Positions 9,807 through 18,442 of a DNA stretch of 64,000 nucleotides are shown here, in pieces. The DNA comes from Streptomyces zaomyceticus (lineage in GTDB: Bacteria > Actinomycetota > Actinomycetes > Streptomycetales > Streptomycetaceae), in contig NZ_BNBZ01000028.1 in assembly GCF_014656215.1 (NCBI RefSeq), positions 1 to 64,000 on the forward strand. The letters are read 5' to 3'. Each line of letters begins with the position of its first letter. Position 1 is the first letter of the stretch. The position numbers were made by a program, and so were the translations under genes. Under the pieces are notes generated by a model, which was not told where the DNA came from, searched no databases, and worked only from the letters and a program-made list of their open reading frames with translations.

Positions 9807-12641
9807 ATGGCTTCACGTACGTCCGGCAAGGGTTCCCAGGGCACGGCGGGCACCGCCAAGCCGCGCGCCGGCCGTACGGCGGGCGCCGCGAAGAAAGCGG
9901 CACCCGCGAAGTCCCCCGCCAAGCCGCCCGCGAAGAAGGTGCCGGCCAAGAAGGCCGCGCCCGCCAAGCGGGCGCCCGCGCGGAAGACGACCGCGAAGAA
10001 GGCCGCGCCCCGGCCCGCACCGTCCCCGACCGGGGGCATCTACCGGCTCGCGCGCGGCGCCTGGCTCGGCCTCGCCCACGCGGTCGGGGCGATGTTCCGG
10101 GGGATAGGGCGTGGCGCCAAGGGCCTCGACCCGGCCCATCGCAAGGACGGGCTCGCGCTGCTCCTGCTCGGCCTCGCGCTCATCGTCGCGGCGGGCACCT
10201 GGTCCAACCTCCGCGGCCCGGTCGGCGACCTCGTCGAGATGCTGGTCACCGGCTCCTTCGGCCGCCTCGACCTGCTCGTGCCGCTGCTCCTCGGCGCGAT
10301 CGGCATCCGGCTGATCCTCTACCCGGAGAAGCCCGAGGCCAACGGCCGGATCAGCATCGGCCTCTCCGCCCTCGTCATCGGCGTCCTCGGACAGGTGCAC
10401 ATCGCCTGCGGCTCACCGGGCCGCGGTGACGGCAGCGAGGCCATGCAGGACGCGGGCGGCCTCGTCGGCTGGGCCGCGTCCCAGCCCCTCGTCTTCATGA
10501 TGGGCGAGGTCCTCGCCGTACCGATGCTGGTGCTGCTCACCGTCTTCGGGCTGCTCGTCGTCACCGCCACCCCGGTCAACGCGATCCCGCAGCGGCTGCG
10601 CGCCCTCGGCGCGAAGCTCGGTCTCGTCGAACCCGCCCAGGACCCGGCCGGAGCCGAGGCCTACGAGGGCCACGAGGACCACGAGGGGTACGACGAGGAG
10701 TGGCGGGACGCCCGGCCGCAGCCCCGGCCCGTACGGCGCCGCGGTCCGGCGGAGCCGTACGACGTGGACCGGGCCGAGGCCGAGATGCTCGACCGGCGGA
10801 GCCGTTCGGCACGCCGAACGGCCGAACGCTCCGACGTGGACCACGGCCTGGACCCGGTGGACGTCGCGGCGGCCGCGGCCGCCGCGCTCGACGGAGCGGT
10901 GCTCAACGGCATGCCGCCCTCCCCGATCGTCGCCGACCTGACCAGGGACGTCACCGCCGACCGGAAGGCCGCCGTGGCCGCCGCCGCGAAGGCCGCCGCC
11001 GAGGCCGCGGAGACGGCGGCGGAGACGGCGGCGCCGGCCGCTCCCGTACCGCCGGCCCGCGGGGGAGAGCGGCGGCCCGGCGGAGGCGTACCGGATCTGA
11101 CCAAGCCGGCGCCCGAGCCGACCGATCTGCCGTCCCGGGCCGAGCAGCTCCAGCTGTCCGGCGACATCACCTACTCCCTGCCGTCGCTCGACCTCCTGGA
11201 GCGGGGAGGGCCCGGCAAGACGCGCAGCGCCGCCAACGACGCCGTCGTGGACTCCCTGTCCAATGTCTTCACCGAGTTCAAGGTCGACGCGGCCGTCACC
11301 GGCTTCACCCGGGGGCCGACGGTCACGCGGTACGAGGTCGAGCTCGGCCCCGCCGTGAAGGTCGAGAAGATCACGGCGCTGACCAAGAACATCGCGTACG
11401 CCGTGGCCTCCCCGGACGTACGGATCATCTCGCCGATCCCCGGCAAGTCCGCGGTCGGCATCGAGATCCCGAACAGTGACCGGGAGATGGTCAACCTCGG
11501 CGACGTGCTGCGGCTCGCCGCCGCGGCCGAGGACGACCATCCGATGCTGGTGGCGCTCGGCAAGAACGTCGAGGGCGGCTACGAGATGGCCAACCTGGCG
11601 AAGATGCCGCACGTCCTGGTGGCCGGTGCCACCGGCTCCGGCAAGTCCTCGTGCATCAACTGCCTGATCACTTCGATCATGATAAGAGCGACTCCGGAGG
11701 ACGTCCGGATGGTCCTCGTCGACCCCAAGCGGGTCGAGCTCACGGCGTACGAGGGCATCCCGCACCTGATCACCCCGATCATCACCAACCCCAAGCGGGC
11801 CGCCGAGGCCCTCCAGTGGGTGGTGAAGGAGATGGACCTCCGCTACGACGATCTGGCGGCCTTCGGCTACCGGCACATCGACGACTTCAACCAGGCGATC
11901 CGGGACGGGAAGATCAAGCTGCCCGAGGGCAGCGAGCGGGAGCTCAACCCGTACCCGTACCTGCTCGTCATCGTCGACGAGCTCGCCGACCTGATGATGG
12001 TGGCGCCCCGGGACGTCGAGGACTCGATCGTCCGCATCACGCAGCTCGCGCGCGCCGCCGGCATCCACCTCGTGCTCGCGACCCAGCGGCCGTCCGTCGA
12101 CGTCGTCACCGGCCTCATCAAGGCCAACGTGCCCTCCAGGCTCGCCTTCGCGACCTCCTCGCTCGCCGACAGCCGGGTCATCCTCGACCAGCCGGGCGCG
12201 GAGAAGCTCATCGGAAAGGGTGACGGTCTGTTCCTGCCGATGGGTGCCAACAAGCCCGTCCGCATGCAGGGCGCCTTCGTCACCGAGCACGAGGTCGCGG
12301 CCGTCGTGCAGCACTGCAAGGACCAGATGACCCCGGTCTTCCGGGAGGACGTCACCGTCGGGACCCGGCAGAAGAAGGAGATCGACGAGGACATCGGCGA
12401 CGACCTCGATCTGCTGTGCCAGGCCGCCGAACTGGTCGTCTCCACACAGTTCGGCTCCACGTCGATGCTCCAGCGGAAGCTGCGCGTCGGCTTCGCGAAG
12501 GCCGGACGTCTGATGGACCTCATGGAGTCGCGGAACATCGTCGGGCCGAGCGAGGGCTCCAAGGCGCGGGACGTGCTCGTGAAGCCCGACGAGTTGGACG
12601 CGGTCCTCGCCGTCATCCGCGGGGAGTCGGACACCCCCTAG
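9807..12641 (+). CDS. ftsK: FtsK/SpoIIIE DNA translocase
   Basis: 944-aa septal DNA pump that clears chromosomes from closing septa. Residues 1-75 are a Lys/Ala/Pro-rich basic segment. Hydrophobic membrane spans lie at about 120-270, then an acidic/Ala-rich linker to about 460. The motor carries Walker A GATGSGKSS (about 606-614) and Walker B LLVIVDELADLM. The C-terminal gamma domain (about 880-944) has the STSMLQRKLRVG signature that reads KOPS-like sequences. ATG 9807 is preferred over GTG 9765 because a TAACCT -10-like hexamer sits just upstream, consistent with a leaderless message. That start is inferred. Confidence 0.95.
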   Translation: MASRTSGKGSQGTAGTAKPRAGRTAGAAKKAAPAKSPAKPPAKKVPAKKAAPAKRAPARKTTAKKAAPRPAPSPTGGIYRLARGAWLGLAHAVGAMFRGIGRGAKGLDPAHRKDGLALLLLGLALIVAAGTWSNLRGPVGDLVEMLVTGSFGRLDLLVPLLLGAIGIRLILYPEKPEANGRISIGLSALVIGVLGQVHIACGSPGRGDGSEAMQDAGGLVGWAASQPLVFMMGEVLAVPMLVLLTVFGLLVVTATPVNAIPQRLRALGAKLGLVEPAQDPAGAEAYEGHEDHEGYDEEWRDARPQPRPVRRRGPAEPYDVDRAEAEMLDRRSRSARRTAERSDVDHGLDPVDVAAAAAAALDGAVLNGMPPSPIVADLTRDVTADRKAAVAAAAKAAAEAAETAAETAAPAAPVPPARGGERRPGGGVPDLTKPAPEPTDLPSRAEQLQLSGDITYSLPSLDLLERGGPGKTRSAANDAVVDSLSNVFTEFKVDAAVTGFTRGPTVTRYEVELGPAVKVEKITALTKNIAYAVASPDVRIISPIPGKSAVGIEIPNSDREMVNLGDVLRLAAAAEDDHPMLVALGKNVEGGYEMANLAKMPHVLVAGATGSGKSSCINCLITSIMIRATPEDVRMVLVDPKRVELTAYEGIPHLITPIITNPKRAAEALQWVVKEMDLRYDDLAAFGYRHIDDFNQAIRDGKIKLPEGSERELNPYPYLLVIVDELADLMMVAPRDVEDSIVRITQLARAAGIHLVLATQRPSVDVVTGLIKANVPSRLAFATSSLADSRVILDQPGAEKLIGKGDGLFLPMGANKPVRMQGAFVTEHEVAAVVQHCKDQMTPVFREDVTVGTRQKKEIDEDIGDDLDLLCQAAELVVSTQFGSTSMLQRKLRVGFAKAGRLMDLMESRNIVGPSEGSKARDVLVKPDELDAVLAVIRGESDTP

Positions 12642-12931
12642 GCCGTCTCTCCCGGATCTCGCCCGACCCGCGAGGTCCGGAAGAGGCGACCCGGGCGGCG
12701 GTGGGAGTAGGGGCCGGGGAGCGGGGTACCCGATCGAGACCTGGCCGAGACTCACTCGTAAGGGAACGGAGGGCAACCGTTTCCCCTGGCCGTACGTCAA
12801 GTTGAGCGGTGGGACAGAAGGATGTCCCAGCCTCATGGCGTACAAACAGCACCCGCCCGGTTGCCCCACCCTTTCGTACCACCCATAGACTGAACGTCCA
12901 GCAGGTGGCTACACGCTCGAAAGGCGCTCTC

Positions 12932-13759
12932 GTGTCCATCGGCAACTCCCCCGAAGACGACCGGATCTTCCCGGCAGACGACCGGGACTCGATCGGTCGC
13001 GCTCTCCAGCAGACCCGCATCGCCGCCGGTCTCACCGTCGAAGAGGTCAGTGCCTCCACCCGTGTCCGGATCCCGATCGTGCACGCGATCGAGGAGGACG
13101 ACTTCTCGCGCTGCGGCGGAGACGTCTACGCCCGCGGGCACATCCGTACCCTCGCGCGCGCCGTCGGCCTCGATCCCGCTCCGCTGATCGAGCAGTACGA
13201 CGCCGAGCACGGCGGTCGTCCCGCGCCCACCCCCGCCGCCCCGCTGTTCGAGGCGGAACGTATCCGCCCCGAGCCGCGTCGGCCCAACTGGACCGCCGCG
13301 ATGGTCGCGGCCATCGTCGCCGTCGTCGGTTTCGTCGGCTTCACGATGTTCGACGGCAACGAGGCGACGAAGGGCACCGCCACCGCCGAAGGCGGTCCGG
13401 CGCCCGCGCCCGAGAAGGCGACGTCCGCCGCCAAGCCGAAGCCGGTCAAGCCCGTCGCACCGAAGCCCACCGAGAGCGCGATCGCCGCGGTCCCGCAGGA
13501 CAAGGTCACGGTGAAGCTCACCGCCACCGAGGGCAAGAGCTGGATCTCGGCCAAGGCCGCGAACGGCAAGCTCCTCTTCGACGGGCTGCTCCTGGACGGT
13601 GAGTCCAAGACCTTCCAGGACGACGAGCGGGTCGACCTCGTCCTCGGCAACGCCGGCGCGATCGAGCTCTACGTCAACGGCAAGAAGGTCGCCGACACCT
13701 TCGAATCCGGCCAGGTAGAGCGGCTCTCGTACAGCAAGGGCGACCCCGAGGCCGGCTGA
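12932..13759 (+). CDS. RodZ-like helix-turn-helix membrane protein (DUF4115)
   Basis: About 275 aa. An N-terminal xre-like HTH (about residues 20-85; GRALQQTRIAAGLTVEEVS) is followed by a single transmembrane helix (MVAAIVAVVGFVGFTMF). A Pro/Ala/Lys linker leads to a C-terminal DUF4115 beta domain (about 190-275). This is the RodZ layout; in other bacteria RodZ links MreB to cell-wall elongation, and in Streptomyces a role in sporulation or the envelope is an inference. The start is uncertain: GTG 12932 is preferred, with in-frame GTG 12905 as the alternative. It lies between ftsK and rimO on the same strand. Confidence 0.8.
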   Translation: MSIGNSPEDDRIFPADDRDSIGRALQQTRIAAGLTVEEVSASTRVRIPIVHAIEEDDFSRCGGDVYARGHIRTLARAVGLDPAPLIEQYDAEHGGRPAPTPAAPLFEAERIRPEPRRPNWTAAMVAAIVAVVGFVGFTMFDGNEATKGTATAEGGPAPAPEKATSAAKPKPVKPVAPKPTESAIAAVPQDKVTVKLTATEGKSWISAKAANGKLLFDGLLLDGESKTFQDDERVDLVLGNAGAIELYVNGKKVADTFESGQVERLSYSKGDPEAG

Positions 13760-13814
13760 GCCCCGCGGCGCGGCGGTCGGAGCGAAGGCCGCCGCGGCCC
13801 GTGATGTGACCTCT

Positions 13815-13839
13815 GTCGCGCAGGTGAACCCTGCGCGAC
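13815..13839 (+). terminator. Hairpin downstream of the rodZ-like gene
   Basis: A perfect 10-bp stem, GTCGCGCAGG with CCTGCGCGAC, has a 5-nt loop in the 114-bp gap before rimO. There is no U-tract. Confidence 0.6.
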
Positions 13840-13860
13840 GGGGGAACGGCCGGGACGAAG

Positions 13861-13866
13861 TAGTCT
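13861..13866 (+). promoter_or_regulatory. Putative -10 of a leaderless rimO promoter
   Basis: TAGTCT fits TAnnnT and ends 7 nt before the rimO ATG. No Shine-Dalgarno sequence is present, so transcription may start at or next to the A of the start codon. Inferred from spacing only. Confidence 0.5.
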
Positions 13867-13873
13867 TGAGTCC

Positions 13874-15364
13874 ATGCCCGAACGCCGTACCGTCGCCCTT
13901 GTCACTCTTGGCTGCGCCCGTAACGAGGTGGACTCGGAGGAGCTCGCAGGCCGCTTGGCAGCGGACGGCTGGGAGCTCGTCGAGAACGCCGAGGACGCGG
14001 ATGTAGCCGTCGTCAACACCTGTGGATTCGTCGAGGCCGCCAAGAAGGACTCCGTCGACGCCCTCCTCGAAGCCAATGATCTGAAGGACCACGGCAGAAC
14101 CCAGGCCGTGGTCGCCGTCGGCTGTATGGCCGAGCGATACGGCAAGGAGCTCGCCGAAGCCCTCCCGGAGGCCGACGGCGTCCTCGGCTTCGACGACTAC
14201 TCCGACATCTCCAACCGCCTCCAGACCATCCTCAGCGGTGGCAGTGTCGAGGCGCACACCCCGCGTGACCGGCGCAAGCTGCTGCCGCTCTCGCCCGTGG
14301 AGCGCCAGGAGGCCGCCGCCGCGGTGGCCCTCCCGGGACACGGCATCGTGGACGCCCCCGAGAACGTGCCGAGCGACCTGCCGGACGGTCTCGCGCCCGC
14401 CTCCGGGCCGCGTGCGCCGCTCCGCCGCCGGCTGGACGCCAGCCCCGTCGCCTCCGTGAAGCTCGCCTCCGGCTGCGACCGGCGCTGCTCCTTCTGCGCC
14501 ATCCCCTCCTTCCGCGGCTCCTTCGTCTCGCGCCGTCCCTCCGACGTGCTCAACGAGACGCGCTGGCTCGCCGAGCAGGGGGTCAAGGAGGTCATGCTGG
14601 TCTCCGAGAACAACACCTCCTACGGCAAGGACCTCGGCGACATCCGGCTCCTGGAGAGCCTGCTGCCCGAGCTGGCCGCCGTGGACGGCATCGAGCGCGT
14701 CCGCGTCAGCTACCTCCAGCCCGCCGAGATGCGCCCCGGCCTGATCGACGTCCTCACGTCGACCGAGAAGGTCGTGCCGTACTTCGACCTGTCCTTCCAG
14801 CACAGCGCCCCCGACGTGCTGCGGGCCATGCGCCGCTTCGGTGACACCGACCGCTTCCTGGAGCTCCTGGAGACCATCCGCTCCAAGGCCCCGACGGCCG
14901 GTGCCCGCTCCAACTTCATCGTCGGCTTCCCCGGCGAGACCGAGGCGGACTTCGCCGAGCTGGAACGCTTCATCACCCACGCGCGGCTCGACGCCATCGG
15001 CGTCTTCGGCTACTCCGACGAGGACGGCACCGAGGCCGCCGGGTACGAGCACAAGCTCGACCAGGACGTCGTCGACGCACGCCTCGCCCACCTCTCCCGG
15101 CTCGCCGAGGAGCTCACCGCCCAGCGCGCGGAGGAGCGGATCGGAGAGACCCTTGAGGTACTGGTCGAATCCGTGGACGAGGAGGACGGCGTGATCGGCC
15201 GGGCCGCCCACCAGGCGCCCGAGACCGACGGCCAGGTGGTCCTCACCACGGCCGGCGGCGCGAGCCCCGACCTGACCCCGGGCCGTATGGTCATGGCGAA
15301 GGTCGTCGGCACGGAAGGCGTCGACCTGGTGGCCGAGTGTCTTTTCGAGGAGGCAGCCAGATGA
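13874..15364 (+). CDS. rimO: Ribosomal protein S12 methylthiotransferase RimO
   Basis: 496-aa radical-SAM enzyme that adds a methylthio group to the conserved Asp of ribosomal protein S12. The N-terminal cluster-binding cysteines appear in LGCARNEVDSE, NTCGFVEAA and GCMAERY. The radical-SAM motif CDRRCSFC holds C201, C205 and C208. A TRAM-like C-terminal region ends the protein (about 430-496). The segment between the two domains (about residues 120-195, Pro/Ala/Arg-rich) is longer than in the E. coli enzyme. The stop overlaps the pgsA start (ATGA), so the two are translationally coupled. Confidence 0.95.
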   Translation: MPERRTVALVTLGCARNEVDSEELAGRLAADGWELVENAEDADVAVVNTCGFVEAAKKDSVDALLEANDLKDHGRTQAVVAVGCMAERYGKELAEALPEADGVLGFDDYSDISNRLQTILSGGSVEAHTPRDRRKLLPLSPVERQEAAAAVALPGHGIVDAPENVPSDLPDGLAPASGPRAPLRRRLDASPVASVKLASGCDRRCSFCAIPSFRGSFVSRRPSDVLNETRWLAEQGVKEVMLVSENNTSYGKDLGDIRLLESLLPELAAVDGIERVRVSYLQPAEMRPGLIDVLTSTEKVVPYFDLSFQHSAPDVLRAMRRFGDTDRFLELLETIRSKAPTAGARSNFIVGFPGETEADFAELERFITHARLDAIGVFGYSDEDGTEAAGYEHKLDQDVVDARLAHLSRLAEELTAQRAEERIGETLEVLVESVDEEDGVIGRAAHQAPETDGQVVLTTAGGASPDLTPGRMVMAKVVGTEGVDLVAECLFEEAAR

Positions 15365-16035
15365 CCGGAGTCCCGGCATCCGCGACGAACGGGACCGGTA
15401 GGCCGGCGCCCCGCGGCAAGCTGGGCTCGGCGGCCGTCAATCAGGCCAGCCTGTGGAACATCGCCAACATCCTGACCATGATCCGGCTGGTGCTCGTGCC
15501 GGGCTTCGTCCTGCTCCTCTTCCAGGACGGCGGTCACGACCCCGCGTGGCGCGCCTGGGCGTGGGCGGCGTTCGCCGTCGCCATGATCACGGACGTCTTC
15601 GACGGACACCTCGCCCGGACGTACAACCTGGTGACGGACTTCGGGAAGATCGCCGACCCGATCGCCGACAAGGCGATCATGGCGGCCGGACTCGTCTCGC
15701 TCTCCCTGCTCGGGGATCTCCCCTGGTGGGTCACCGGGGTCATCCTCGCCCGTGAGCTGGGGATCACCCTGATGCGGTTCTGGGTGATCAGGCACGGGAT
15801 CATCCCCGCCAGCCGGGGCGGGAAGATGAAGACGCTGGCCCAGGGCACGGCGGTCGGCATGTACGTGCTGATGCTCACCGGACCGCTGGCCACCCTGCGC
15901 TTCTGGGTGATGGCGCTGGCCGTCGTGCTGACGGTCGTCACCGGACTCGACTACGTACGCCAGGCGGTCGTGCTCCGCCGCAAGGGCCTCGCCGACGAGC
16001 GGGCCGCCGCGCGGTCGGAGGCGGCGACGCGATGA
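15361..16035 (+). CDS. pgsA: CDP-diacylglycerol-glycerol-3-phosphate 3-phosphatidyltransferase
   Basis: 224-aa integral membrane enzyme making phosphatidylglycerol phosphate. The CDP-alcohol phosphotransferase signature D-G-x2-A-R-x8-G-x3-D-x3-D is intact (DGHLAR, then FGKIADPIAD). Four to five hydrophobic segments follow. The start ATG 15361 overlaps the rimO stop, and the stop overlaps the cinA ATG at 16032, giving a tight three-gene run. The neighbouring clgR is the usual actinobacterial arrangement, which supports pgsA over other CDP-alcohol transferases. Confidence 0.92.
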   Translation: MTGVPASATNGTGRPAPRGKLGSAAVNQASLWNIANILTMIRLVLVPGFVLLLFQDGGHDPAWRAWAWAAFAVAMITDVFDGHLARTYNLVTDFGKIADPIADKAIMAAGLVSLSLLGDLPWWVTGVILARELGITLMRFWVIRHGIIPASRGGKMKTLAQGTAVGMYVLMLTGPLATLRFWVMALAVVLTVVTGLDYVRQAVVLRRKGLADERAAARSEAATR

Positions 16036-16553
16036 ACGGGGCCGCCCGGGTGCTGGCGCTGCTCGCGGAGCGTGGTCACACGCTGGCCGCGGCGGAGTCG
16101 CTCACGGGTGGTCTGGTGGCCGCGGAGCTCACCGGCGTGCCCGGTGCCTCGGCCTCCTTCCGCGGGTCCGTCACGGCCTATGCCACGGCCCTCAAGCAGG
16201 ATCTGCTCGGTGTCGACGCGGCCCTGCTCGCGGAGCGCGGAGCGGTGGATCCCGAGGTCGCACTGCAGATGGCGGCCGGTGTACGGGCCGCGCTCGGCGC
16301 CGACTGGGGGATCTCGACCACCGGCGTCGCGGGCCCCGAACCGCAGGACGGTCAGCCCGTCGGAACCGTCTACGTGGCCGTCGCGGGACCGGTCGAGACG
16401 GGCGCCCGCGCCGGGAAAGTGGTCTCGTTGAGGTTGAACGGCGACCGTGCGGACATCCGTAGAGAGAGCGTACGGAGCGTGCTGGAGCTGCTCCATGAGG
16501 AACTCTCGGGAAATGCGCGGGCACAGGATACGGAACACAACGGGGGGAATTGA
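16032..16553 (+). CDS. cinA: CinA-family nicotinamide-nucleotide amidohydrolase (PncC)
   Basis: 173 aa, corresponding to the stand-alone C-terminal CinA domain (PncC type). It is predicted to deamidate nicotinamide mononucleotide to nicotinate mononucleotide in pyridine-nucleotide recycling. Family motifs visible are AAAESLTGGLVAAELTGVPGAS near the N-terminus (residues 19-40) and GISTTGVAGPEPQDGQPVGTV in the middle. The N-terminal molybdopterin-like domain of long CinA proteins is absent. The start ATG overlaps the pgsA stop (ATGA). The link to competence implied by the name is historical. Confidence 0.9.
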   Translation: MNGAARVLALLAERGHTLAAAESLTGGLVAAELTGVPGASASFRGSVTAYATALKQDLLGVDAALLAERGAVDPEVALQMAAGVRAALGADWGISTTGVAGPEPQDGQPVGTVYVAVAGPVETGARAGKVVSLRLNGDRADIRRESVRSVLELLHEELSGNARAQDTEHNGGN

Positions 16554-16662
16554 TGTTTGCAGCCCTGAGTGAACACGACATCGCTCCCCGCACGGCCGCA
16601 GCGCGAGGCGGTACGGTGGGGCGTGAAGGATGCGGCTACGCGGTCCGAGGAGGGAGCCACCG

Positions 16663-17049
16663 ATGATTCTGCTCCGTCGCCTGTTGGGTGACGTGCTGCG
16701 TCGGCAGCGCCAGCGCCAAGGCCGTACTCTGCGCGAAGTCTCCTCGTCCGCCCGAGTCTCGCTCGGCTATCTCTCCGAGGTGGAGCGGGGGCAGAAGGAG
16801 GCTTCCTCCGAACTGCTCTCCGCGATCTGCGACGCGCTGGACGTACGGATGTCCGAGCTCATGCGTGAAGTGAGCGACGAGCTGTCACTGGCCGAACTGG
16901 CCGAGTCGGCAGCGGCGAGCGAACCGGTGCCGACGCCGGTACGCCCGATGCTCAATTCGGTGTCGGTGACATCGGTGGCAGGTGTGTCCACCACCGGGCG
17001 GGTGACCATCAAGGCGCCCGCGGAAGCGGTCAACGTCGTTGCCGCCTGA
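16663..17049 (+). CDS. clgR: ClgR-type transcriptional activator of clp/lon proteolysis genes
   Basis: 128 aa. An xre-type HTH at residues 8-65 contains the family stretch GRTLREVSSSARVSLGYLSE and EASSELLSAICDALDVRMSE. ATG 16663 has GAGGAGGG about 8 nt upstream. In S. lividans ClgR activates clpP1P2, clpC and lon, and is itself degraded by ClpP through two C-terminal alanines. This protein ends in VNVVAA, so the degron appears conserved. Position after pgsA-cinA is the typical actinobacterial context. A 17080-17123 terminator follows. Confidence 0.9.
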   Translation: MILLRRLLGDVLRRQRQRQGRTLREVSSSARVSLGYLSEVERGQKEASSELLSAICDALDVRMSELMREVSDELSLAELAESAAASEPVPTPVRPMLNSVSVTSVAGVSTTGRVTIKAPAEAVNVVAA

Positions 17050-17079
17050 TCCGTCGCTGCCCGAACCGAAGCGGGGAAG

Positions 17080-17123
17080 AGCCCCGGTCGGTGCCTCCAG
17101 GTGAGGCGCTGACCGGGGCTTTT
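17080..17123 (+). terminator. Rho-independent terminator of clgR
   Basis: AGCCCCGGTC pairs with GACCGGGGCT, with an inner GCCTC/GAGGC extension, followed by a T-run (TTTT). It lies 31 bp after the clgR stop. Confidence 0.85.
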
Positions 17124-17286
17124 CGCTTTTCTCCCGAGCGGGCGGCGATTTGTCTGAGATGCCGGGTTCCGGTGTGCCGTGCCATGGTGGGGAACGTACG
17201 ACTGGGCCGTGTGCGCCGGGCTTGCCTCCGGTGCGCCCTCCCGCAGGGTGATCCTGCCGGTCTAGCGTCGACGGCAGGAGGCGGCC

Positions 17287-17556
17287 ATGGTACGGCGACG
17301 GTTGCCGCCGGCAACGCTCGCGCTGGTCGCGATCGGGCTGGCGGCCGGGGGGCTCTGGTGGTGGGCGGTGCTGCGCCTGCTGCTCGCCCCGGGGGAGACC
17401 GGGCCGATCGAGGGAGCGGTCGCCGCGGGCGGCTGGGGGCTGAGTCTGCTGCCGGTGCACGTGGCCGCCTCGTCGGGGCGGCCGGGCCTGCTCGCCCGGC
17501 ACGTCACCAGGGCATCGCGACGCCGCCGTTGGGGCGCAGGATCTGGCCTGTCGTGA
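17287..17556 (+). CDS. Small membrane protein of unknown function
   Basis: 89 aa with two hydrophobic segments (about residues 9-33 and 43-60) and an Arg-rich cytoplasmic tail. GCAGGAGG 5-10 nt before the ATG supports translation. I do not recognise a family. The 3' end overlaps the convergent SDR gene by 53 bp, so the last residues are less secure. Confidence 0.6.
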   Translation: MVRRRLPPATLALVAIGLAAGGLWWWAVLRLLLAPGETGPIEGAVAAGGWGLSLLPVHVAASSGRPGLLARHVTRASRRRRWGAGSGLS

Positions 17557-18406
17557 ACGCGGAGGCGTCGGACGCGAGGTGCAGGACGGCGTGCGCGATG
17601 TCCTCGGCCTCCCCGACCCGGCCCAACGGTGAGTGGCGGATCATCGCGGCCTCCGCCTGCTGCTGGGCGGCCGGCTCGTGCCGGTCCGTCATGGGGGTGC
17701 GGACCCAGCCCGGAGCCACCGCGTTCACCCGGATGCCGTGTCGGCCCGCCTCCGTCGCCAGCGTCTTCGTCAGCTGGACCACGGCCGCCTTGGTGACGCT
17801 GTAGCAGAGCAGCCCCGGGCTCGCGGTGTCCATCGCACCCGACGCCATCGTGACGATCGAACCGGGGACGCCGGCGGCGATCATCGAACGGGCCGCCTCC
17901 TGGCACGCGTAGAGCACGCCCTTGAAGTTGACGGCGAGAACACGGTCGAGATCCTCGTCGCGGGTCTCCAGGACCGAGCTGGTGTGCATGATCCCGGCGA
18001 CCGCGGCCATGACGTGGAGCGGGCCCGCCGCGCGGACGGCGGCGGCGAGGGCGGGCCGGTCGGTGACGTCGAGGGGGTGCGCGTGCGCGGTGCCGCCGTC
18101 GAGGGCGATCAGGCGCGCGGTCTCCGCGAGGCCCTGCTCGTCGCGGTCCGCGCCGTGCACGGTGGCGCCGGCCCGGGCGAGGAGGAGCGCCGTCGCGCGG
18201 CCTATGCCGCCGGCGGCGCCGGTGACGAACGCGGTGCGGCCGGTGAGGTCGTATGCGGGGAGCGGTGTTGTGGTGCGGGCCTCGACGGGGTGGGTCGTCG
18301 TGTCGCTCGTGCCCGTGGTGTTCGTGCCCGTGGTGTTCGTCGGGCCTGTCCCGTCCGGTGTGACCGCCGCGCCCGTCGTGTTCGTCGTGCCCGTCGTGTT
18401 CGTCAT
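17504..18406 (-). CDS. Short-chain dehydrogenase/reductase with Thr/Asn-rich N-terminal extension
   Basis: 300 aa, classical SDR. The Rossmann NAD(P)-binding motif VTGAAGGIG lies at residues 61-69. A catalytic Ser follows IVTMAS, and the Y-x3-K pair is in CYSVTKAA. Substrate unknown. The first 50 residues are low-complexity TTG/NTTG repeats not typical of SDRs. ATG 18406 is chosen because a consensus-like promoter (TTGACG, 18 bp, TACGGT) ends 6 nt before it, suggesting a leaderless mRNA. The in-frame TTG at 18442 lies inside that -35. Located just downstream of nei on the same strand. Confidence 0.85.
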   Translation of the reverse strand: MTNTTGTTNTTGAAVTPDGTGPTNTTGTNTTGTSDTTTHPVEARTTTPLPAYDLTGRTAFVTGAAGGIGRATALLLARAGATVHGADRDEQGLAETARLIALDGGTAHAHPLDVTDRPALAAAVRAAGPLHVMAAVAGIMHTSSVLETRDEDLDRVLAVNFKGVLYACQEAARSMIAAGVPGSIVTMASGAMDTASPGLLCYSVTKAAVVQLTKTLATEAGRHGIRVNAVAPGWVRTPMTDRHEPAAQQQAEAAMIRHSPLGRVGEAEDIAHAVLHLASDASAFTTGQILRPNGGVAMPW

Positions 18407-18412
18407 GGTCGG

Positions 18413-18442
18413 ACCGTACGACCGGATCTGACGGTCCGTCAA
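18413..18442 (-). promoter_or_regulatory. SDR promoter with palindromic operator on the -35
   Basis: On the minus strand TTGACG (18442-18437) and TACGGT (18418-18413) are separated by 18 bp, and ATG 18406 follows 6 nt later. The -35 is part of the palindrome TGACGGTCCGTCA (18429-18441), a form often bound by TetR-type repressors. No TetR gene is adjacent. The palindrome also overlaps the nei stop codon. Confidence 0.55.
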
